DNA of 20,219 nucleotides from an uncultured Clostridiaceae bacterium (GTDB taxonomy: Bacteria; Bacillota; Clostridia; Lachnospirales; Lachnospiraceae), in contig CATKZA010000002.1 of assembly GCA_949841235.1 (NCBI GenBank), positions 1-20,219 on the forward strand, given 5' to 3'. The notes under the pieces were generated by a model. The model saw only the letters and a list, made by a program, of their open reading frames with translations, searched no databases and had not been told where the DNA came from. The translations under genes and the position numbers were made by a program. Below, piece after piece: positions 15,522 through 20,219 of this stretch. The stretch's first letter is position 1. The number at the start of each line of letters is the position of its first letter.

Positions 15522-17236
15522 AAGACAATGAAATAAAGGAGATTCCTGTCGGATATGACTCAGAGACAGATAAATTTGGAACGGTGGAAAAGATTACCTA
15601 TAAGACACGGAATTACGCAGGGGATAAGGAAGAATATGAAAAGTCTGCATTTGTGTATTTGCCCTATGGCTACCAGCAGGAAGACAGGAATCAAAAATAC
15701 GATGTGGTTTATCTGCTGCACGGCGGGGGTGATGATGAAAGTTGGTATATGGATGATGATAAATATCGTGATGGTATTGCGCTGTTGCTGGATCATATGA
15801 TTGCGAATGGAGAGATTGCACCATGCATATTGTGTACGCCTACTTACCAAAATCCCTATTCCGGCAGTGAAGCGGTTAGCGTGGAATTTTTTCCGGAGGA
15901 ATTTCGCAACGATTTGATACCGGCGGTTGAAGGAAAATATCATACATATTATGATGGAAAAAACGCCTCGGCATCTAGGTGGCACAGGGTATTTTCAGGT
16001 TTCTCTATGGGAGCGGCCTGTACCTGGTGGGTATTTGAAAAGTGCATGGATGAAGTGGCTTTGTATATGCCTGTCAGCGGGGATAGCTGGTGTGGCGGCT
16101 CTAATGGGAGAGAAAAGGTGGTGCATCTGGAAAAGGCATTGAAGAAGCAGGGGTATGATGGCGAGGATTTCCGATTGTTTTATGGCTGCGGGGATGTGGG
16201 GGATATTGCCTATCAAAATGTGGAAGCCCAGGTAGATGCTATGGAGTCCCATGGGAAGGAATTCAAATTTTGCGGCAATTACCGAGATGGTAATTCTTAT
16301 TATGAAATAGTGGATGGTGGTGGTCATCAGATTGATACGGTGTATAGTGTGTTTTATAGTGGTTTGCAGTGCATGATGTCAGAGAAAAAGAACGCGGAGG
16401 AGTGGGATGCATGGTACAGGGAACGCATGGCTGAAAGGGAGCCGGAAGAGATTTTAGAAAAGAAGGAGGACTTTTATTATGGCAGGATAAAAAAGTATTA
16501 TTATTATTCTACCACTGCAAAGAGGAGAACAGGAGTTAACGTTCTGCTTCCCGATGAATATTCCAAGGAACGGAAGTATCCCGTGCTATATTTGCTGCAC
16601 GGCTATTTCGATGATGAAGATTGGATGGCAGATGAATCCGTGGGTCTCAAGCGCATGTTGGGAAACCTTACAGCCATGGGTGAGGCAAAGGATATGGAGG
16701 TAGTCATGCCCTATATATTTTGCAGTGCGGAGAAGAAGAGATGCACAGGGATGGATTTGGAAAATTCTCTCTGTTATGATAATTTTGTTAATGATTTGAT
16801 AAAGGATTTGATGCCCTTTATAGAAAAAAGATTTTCGGTGGCGAAAGGAAGAGAAAATACAGCCATTACCGGTTTTTCTATGGGCGGAAGGGAGTCTCTC
16901 TTTATCGGGGTGACGCATCCGGAATTATTTGGATATGTGGGGGCAGTGTGCCCTGCGCCCGGATTGACGCCGATGAAGGGGTCAGCGCAGCATCCCGGCC
17001 AGCTGGAGGAGGCAGAACTGTGCTTCGAGGCGGGCAGGGAGCCGGGGTTATTATTGCTTAGTGCGGCAGAGAAGGATGCGGCAGTGGGGCATACGCCGGA
17101 AGGAATACACAGACTTTTCCAGAAAAATCATGTCAGGCATATCTGGAATGTGATTCCTGATGGGGGGCATGATGCTTCCAGTGTCAGAGTGCATTTGTAT
17201 AATTATTTGCGTATGATATTCTGGAATAAAGGTTAA
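15494..17236 (+). CDS. Two-domain CE1-like (feruloyl esterase family) alpha/beta hydrolase
   Basis: Two esterase domains are joined in tandem. Domain 1 (about 28-295) has YDVVYLLHGGGDDESW, the nucleophile elbow GFSMG (Ser about 171) and GGGHQ (His about 278). Domain 2 (about 325-580) has YPVLYLLHGYFDDEDW, GFSMGG (Ser about 462) and DGGHD (His about 559). This matches esterase D / CE1-type enzymes that cleave acyl or feruloyl esters from plant polysaccharides; the true substrate is unknown. The start is unclear: the frame opens at TTG 15494 with only AGGA upstream. AAAGGAG at 15535-15541 has no in-frame start after it, and no signal peptide is seen. The 5' end abuts the AraC stub, suggesting that a deletion took its original start and promoter. 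It may be poorly expressed or a pseudogene. Confidence 0.75.
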   Translation: MPCDTIKNFQDNEIKEIPVGYDSETDKFGTVEKITYKTRNYAGDKEEYEKSAFVYLPYGYQQEDRNQKYDVVYLLHGGGDDESWYMDDDKYRDGIALLLDHMIANGEIAPCILCTPTYQNPYSGSEAVSVEFFPEEFRNDLIPAVEGKYHTYYDGKNASASRWHRVFSGFSMGAACTWWVFEKCMDEVALYMPVSGDSWCGGSNGREKVVHLEKALKKQGYDGEDFRLFYGCGDVGDIAYQNVEAQVDAMESHGKEFKFCGNYRDGNSYYEIVDGGGHQIDTVYSVFYSGLQCMMSEKKNAEEWDAWYRERMAEREPEEILEKKEDFYYGRIKKYYYYSTTAKRRTGVNVLLPDEYSKERKYPVLYLLHGYFDDEDWMADESVGLKRMLGNLTAMGEAKDMEVVMPYIFCSAEKKRCTGMDLENSLCYDNFVNDLIKDLMPFIEKRFSVAKGRENTAITGFSMGGRESLFIGVTHPELFGYVGAVCPAPGLTPMKGSAQHPGQLEEAELCFEAGREPGLLLLSAAEKDAAVGHTPEGIHRLFQKNHVRHIWNVIPDGGHDASSVRVHLYNYLRMIFWNKG

Positions 17237-17301
17237 AAACCATGTACTAAAAATGTATGTAATATATGTCTAAAAAATAGATATATTCGATGTAGAAAAT
17301 A

Positions 17302-17310
17302 TGCTATAAT
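17302..17310 (+). promoter_or_regulatory. Extended -10 promoter of the polyphosphate module
   Basis: TGCTATAAT: a perfect TATAAT (17305-17310) with TG one base before. No good -35 lies 16-18 bp upstream (TATATT at 17 bp). The intergenic region 17237-17368 is very AT-rich. The transcript would start near 17317, about 50 nt before the GTG start. Confidence 0.68.
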
Positions 17311-17368
17311 TTTAAGGAAATTATCACATATTCAAACAAATAATATATTTTGGCATCGGAGGTGAGCA

Positions 17369-18088
17369 GTGGGACAGGTTGGAACTGTTTTTAAGCGGTA
17401 TGAGAAGAAATTTCGGCTTTCCAGAGATCAATATGATTTATTTCGCAAACGCATAAAGGAACATATGGCGGTGGATCAGTATGGACTGAGTACCATATGC
17501 AATATTTATTATGATACCCGGGATTTTGAATTGATTAGGAAGTCTGTGGAGAGTCCTGCCTTTAAGGAAAAATTAAGGCTGCGCAGTTACGGTGTGCCGG
17601 GAGAGGAGGACATGGTCTTTCTGGAACTCAAGAAAAAGTACAGAGGCATTGTCTATAAGCGGCGAATTGTCCTGTCCTTAGAGGAAGCGGTTGAGGGAAT
17701 TGAGAATGGGAAGATAGAGAGTCAGGAGGGGCAGATTGTCAGGGAGATCAATTATTTTCTGGCTAGGAATCAGCTGATGCCCAAGGTGTATTTGGCCTAT
17801 GATCGGATTGCCATGCAGGGCATAGAGCAGCCGGATCTGCGGGTTACTTTTGATTTCGACATTCGGGCAAGGCAGGACAGGCTTGCGCTGACACAGGGAG
17901 ATGGGGGAGAAAATATTTTACATGATGATGATGTGATTATGGAAATCAAGGTGAAGGATGCCTTTCCCCTATGGATGGTGCGCACTCTGGAGGAAGGAAG
18001 CATTTTCCCCACATCATTTTCAAAGTATGGTACTTATTTTAAGGAAAGAATACTGGAGAGAGAAAGGGAGAAGAGAAATGTTTCATAG
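17369..18088 (+). CDS. Polyphosphate polymerase with VTC domain
   Basis: This resembles the VTC catalytic domain (triphosphate tunnel metalloenzyme fold), which in yeast VTC4 makes polyphosphate from ATP; bacterial members are annotated as polyphosphate polymerase domain proteins. In the 239-residue protein, tunnel-type charged motifs appear in order: RYEKKFRLS (10-18), NIYYDTRDF (45-53), KEKLRLRSYG (66-75), FLELKKKYRGIVYKRR (84-99), VYLAYDRIAM (140-149), LRVTFDFDI (157-165), IMEIKVKD (190-197) and FSKYGTYF (217-224). The tunnel's acidic and basic residues look intact, so it is probably active. GTG 17369 follows CGGAGGTG (17358-17365). It has no membrane segment and overlaps the DUF4956 membrane protein gene by 11 bases, suggesting a membrane complex that couples synthesis to export. 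That coupling is inference. Confidence 0.87.
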   Translation: MGQVGTVFKRYEKKFRLSRDQYDLFRKRIKEHMAVDQYGLSTICNIYYDTRDFELIRKSVESPAFKEKLRLRSYGVPGEEDMVFLELKKKYRGIVYKRRIVLSLEEAVEGIENGKIESQEGQIVREINYFLARNQLMPKVYLAYDRIAMQGIEQPDLRVTFDFDIRARQDRLALTQGDGGENILHDDDVIMEIKVKDAFPLWMVRTLEEGSIFPTSFSKYGTYFKERILEREREKRNVS

Positions 18089-18752
18089 TGTATTGCAGAA
18101 TGTAGGGGGGACATTGTCGTATCATACGGCCATGACCTGCACGGGGGTATCCTTACTTGTGGGAATTATTATTGCTTTCAGTTACAGGCTGACGGGAAAA
18201 TGCAGCAAGAATTTTTTTGTTTCTCTGATTATATTGCCTGTGCTGGTGCAGACGATCATTATGATGGTAAATGGAAATCTTGGGACGGGCGTTGCCATTG
18301 TGGGGGCGTTCAGCCTGATTCGCTTCCGCTCCATTCCCGGCAACAGCAGAGAGATTACCTGCGTATTTTTCTCCATGGTGACAGGGCTTGCCACAGGGAC
18401 TGGCTATGTTACATATGCCATCTTTATTACTGCCATAGTGACGATTGCCATGGTATTGTTTAGCCTGATGCCTGTGGATCGGCGGGAGAAGAGAAGGCAG
18501 AATTTGAAAATCACCATTTACGAAGACTTGGATTACACGGATGTCTTTGAGGACCTTTTTGAAAAGTATTTGAAATTCTGCGAGATGCAGACAGTGAAGA
18601 CGGTGAATATGGGGAGCATGTACCAGATTGTCTATTGCATAGAGCAGAAGGATAGGAAAAAGGAAAAGGAATTTATTGACGAGCTTCGGTGCAGAAATGG
18701 CAACTTGAATATTGTATGTTCCAAGGTGCCAGAATATATGGAACAGTTGTAG
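18078..18752 (+). CDS. DUF4956 membrane protein
   Basis: This 224-residue protein has a hydrophobic N-terminal half with about four membrane segments (near residues 17-37, 45-64, 67-82 and 95-131, the last possibly two) and a soluble C-terminal domain (about 140-224, ITIYEDLDYTDVFEDLFEKY and following). The loop SLIRFRSIPGNSREI after the third segment, with two arginines, is a hallmark of DUF4956 proteins. These are often encoded next to VTC-type polyphosphate polymerases and CotH-like proteins. Function is unproven; a channel or membrane anchor for the polymerase is a reasonable guess. The ATG at 18078 lies inside the end of the polymerase gene, preceded by GGGAGAAGAG. Confidence 0.85.
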   Translation: MFHSVLQNVGGTLSYHTAMTCTGVSLLVGIIIAFSYRLTGKCSKNFFVSLIILPVLVQTIIMMVNGNLGTGVAIVGAFSLIRFRSIPGNSREITCVFFSMVTGLATGTGYVTYAIFITAIVTIAMVLFSLMPVDRREKRRQNLKITIYEDLDYTDVFEDLFEKYLKFCEMQTVKTVNMGSMYQIVYCIEQKDRKKEKEFIDELRCRNGNLNIVCSKVPEYMEQL

Positions 18753-18793
18753 CCATTATCCTTGGGGGGCGGGGGCATCCTAGGAGGAGATAA

Positions 18794-18844
18794 ATGGCTG
18801 CGAAAAGCAACGATGGAACAATTTTGAGTAGGTCAGCACGCTGA
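18794..18844 (+). CDS. Possible 16-residue ORF with a strong ribosome binding site
   Basis: AGGAGGAGA (18782-18790) stands at proper distance before an ATG that opens MAAKSNDGTILSRSAR and then TGA. The site is stronger than that of the following gene. It may be a short leader peptide, a translational entry point, or the start of a gene whose body was deleted (the module often includes a CotH gene at about this place). Nothing in the peptide is recognised. Confidence 0.35.
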   Translation: MAAKSNDGTILSRSAR

Positions 18845-18905
18845 TATTCAGTGATTGCGCACAGGAACAAATATTTTCGGATAACAGGAAAGAAAGGCGG
18901 AAAAG

Positions 18906-19985
18906 ATGAGGATAGAAGGAAAGGCTTTAAGGAGAATTGCGGTGATGGCTTTTGCCGTGGCATGCTTGATGGGGGCGGTATCATCAGCAGATGCGGCAAA
19001 GAAGGCCACGGTAAAATTGGGCAAGGGAAAGATTACCGGGGTGAAGAAAAATATTTCTGTCAATAAGAAGAAAAAGACAGTTACGCTAAAGAAAAGCGGT
19101 ACGTATACGGTTTCCGGAAAAATAGGGGGATATCGCATCGTCGTGAGCAAGGCAAAGTTAAAGGTTACGCTGAAAATGAAGGGTGTGACCGCCACGCAGA
19201 CAAAATATCCCTGCATTTACAGTGCCAAGTCTAATACCAGCGTGAACGTTAATCTGGTGGGGAAGACAACCACTCGGTTAAAGGGACCCAAGCATTTTGT
19301 CTTGGCCAAGGGAAAGAAAGAGCCGGACGCAGTGATTTTTTCTGCGGGAAATCTCACGATCAATGGGCAGGGGAATCTGTTTGTCACGGATGTGGCTGAC
19401 AATGGCAAGGCGATTGTCAGCAAGAATACAGTGTCCCTCAAAAGTGGGTATTGCAGTGCTTCCTCTGCGAAAATTGCCCTTCGGGGAAAAAATGTGTCCC
19501 TGGCTGGCGGAACTTTTGCGGGAAGGGCGCAGGATACCTGCATCAAGTCAGACCAAAAGGTGACGATTACCGGGGGCGTTGTCACGGCGAATGGCGTGGA
19601 CAAGGGGATTCAGGGCAAGGGAGGCGTGACGATTACCGGCGGCAGCGTAAGCGTGTCGGCTGCCTATAAGGCTGGCACGAAGTTTGAGGACTTCCGGGGG
19701 ATAACTGCAGGCGTTACTGGCAAAGACGGAAAGAAAGCAATCGCTGGCTCTGTTCTGATATCGGGAGGAACCATTAGGGTGAATTCTTATGGGGATTGCA
19801 TTCGCGCATCCCGGGACATCATGATTACCGGCGGGAATTTCCAGCTGACCAGCACAGGAGATGATGGCATTCAGGCCAAGGCTACATTGACTATGAAGGG
19901 AAAGCCCAAATTCAGCATCACCGCCAAGGGGAAAAAGGTAAAGGGAACGGTGAAAAATATTGCCTCCAACATAAAATATAAGTAA
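18906..19985 (+). CDS. Secreted carbohydrate-binding beta-helix protein (Cthe_2159-like)
   Basis: The 359-residue protein starts with a signal peptide: basic MRIEGKALRR, a hydrophobic core, and a likely cleavage near SSADA (about 24-31). A lysine-rich strand region follows (about 32-90), then a repetitive region of short beta-strands with VTITGG, VLISGGTIRV, IMITGGNFQL and turns such as VDKGIQGKG, YGDCIRAS and GDDGIQAK. These repeats are typical of the Cthe_2159 domain (PF14262, formerly DUF4353), a right-handed beta-helix described as binding cellulose and acidic sugars. No LPXTG, S-layer or membrane anchor is visible at the C-terminus. The protein is strongly basic, which could help it stick to polyanions such as polyphosphate or wall polymers. 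AAAGGCGG lies just before the ATG. It probably works with the two genes upstream. Confidence 0.82.
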   Translation: MRIEGKALRRIAVMAFAVACLMGAVSSADAAKKATVKLGKGKITGVKKNISVNKKKKTVTLKKSGTYTVSGKIGGYRIVVSKAKLKVTLKMKGVTATQTKYPCIYSAKSNTSVNVNLVGKTTTRLKGPKHFVLAKGKKEPDAVIFSAGNLTINGQGNLFVTDVADNGKAIVSKNTVSLKSGYCSASSAKIALRGKNVSLAGGTFAGRAQDTCIKSDQKVTITGGVVTANGVDKGIQGKGGVTITGGSVSVSAAYKAGTKFEDFRGITAGVTGKDGKKAIAGSVLISGGTIRVNSYGDCIRASRDIMITGGNFQLTSTGDDGIQAKATLTMKGKPKFSITAKGKKVKGTVKNIASNIKYK

Positions 19986-20003
19986 AATATATAAAATTTT
20001 TTA

Positions 20004-20033
20004 TAGACAACATACATATATCTATGATATTAT
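20004..20033 (+). promoter_or_regulatory. Own promoter of rplO
   Basis: TAGACA (20004-20009), an 18-bp spacer and TATTAT (20028-20033), with TG at 20025-20026 forming an extended -10. Upstream is an A/T tract (TATAAAA-TT-TTTTATA, 19990-20005) that could act as an UP element; it is too weak for a terminator stem. This would restart ribosomal protein transcription downstream of the interruption. Confidence 0.72.
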
Positions 20034-20039
20034 ATTGAT

Positions 20040-20161
20040 TTGTAGCGAGGGTAGAAGTGTGCCTATGCGCAGTTTTCCATGGCGGGGAAAAATCCCTTGA
20101 TCCGGTGCCATGGGTTTCGCAAGATTCGCCCGTTAGTGATTGTACTTTTTAGGAGGTTATT
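20040..20161 (+). promoter_or_regulatory. Hairpin-containing leader of rplO
   Basis: The leader of about 120 nt holds CCATGGC (20077-20083) paired with GCCATGG (20107-20113), enclosing a smaller GGG/CCC stem (around 20084-20096). No T-tract follows. AGGAGG (20151-20156) is the rplO ribosome binding site. It may carry autoregulation that the split of the operon makes necessary; this is inference. Confidence 0.5.
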
Positions 20162-20219
20162 ATGAATTTATCAAATTTAAGCCCGGCAGAGGGTTCAAAG
20201 CACAGCAACAATTTCAGGC
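20162..20219 (+). CDS. rplO: 50S ribosomal protein L15, first 19 codons
   Basis: The window ends inside this gene. The visible start MNLSNLSPAEGSKHSNNFR matches the L15 N-terminus (family pattern: L..L.PAEGS followed by basic residues). L15 is a late 50S assembly protein whose gene normally follows rpmD within a few bases and precedes secY. The ATG is five bases after AGGAGG. Identification from 19 residues is good because of the context, although it is about 5 kb from rpmD. Confidence 0.9.
   Translation, partial: MNLSNLSPAEGSKHSNNFR

Noticed and set aside
15237..20003. The 5-kb interruption as a transposon or integrative element
   Set aside because: No transposase, integrase, terminal inverted repeat or flanking direct repeat could be found by eye at either edge; a rearrangement or recombination event is kept as the neutral description.
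19990..20005. AT-only palindrome as a terminator of the beta-helix gene
   Set aside because: The stem TATAAAA/TTTTATA contains no G-C pair and would be too weak; it fits better as an A/T-rich upstream promoter element.
1..20219. tRNA, rRNA genes or CRISPR arrays
   Set aside because: No cloverleaf with a CCA-type end, no rRNA-like sequence and no regularly spaced direct repeats were seen.

Overview
The window looks like a chromosome segment of a low- to mid-GC Clostridia, most likely a Lachnospiraceae. Evidence: the Firmicutes glgC-glgD pair, spoVG, the four-cysteine S14, strong AGGAGG ribosome binding sites, and the protein sequences as recognised from memory. No database search was run, so the family-level placement is inference.

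Layout. (1) Positions 1-2003, minus strand: the 5' part of a DnaD-like replication gene and, upstream of it, murC. Between and just inside them lies a dense cluster of perfect DnaA boxes; part of it forms the stem of the murC terminator. (2) 2283-5187, plus strand: glgC-glgD (ADP-glucose synthesis) with a good sigma-A promoter, then spoVG and a terminator. (3) 5225-15170: the S10 and spc ribosomal protein clusters in canonical order, rpsJ-rplC-rplD-rplW-rplB-rpsS-rplV-rpsC-rplP-rpmC-rpsQ-rplN-rplX-rplE-rpsN-rpsH-rplF-rplR-rpsE-rpmD. A promoter and a structured leader of about 335 nt precede rpsJ. Several spacers carry strong hairpins, and a leftover copy of the rplW 3' end follows rplW. (4) 15138-20005: an interruption of the spc operon. 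Two strong intrinsic terminators follow rpmD. Then come the stub of an AraC-type regulator (minus strand), a two-domain esterase with no clear start, and a cell-envelope module: VTC-type polyphosphate polymerase, DUF4956 membrane protein and a secreted Cthe_2159-like beta-helix protein. (5) 20004-20219: a new promoter, a hairpin leader and the first codons of rplO (L15), which normally follows rpmD directly.

The most notable observation is that about 5 kb of envelope and carbohydrate genes split the normally continuous rpmD-rplO pair, with terminators on the left and a private promoter for rplO on the right. The second is the DnaA-box cluster beside a dnaD-like gene. The third is a set of RNA structures in the ribosomal protein operon, including a leader with mutually exclusive helices just before the rpsJ ribosome binding site. 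No CRISPR array, tRNA, rRNA or transposase was seen.
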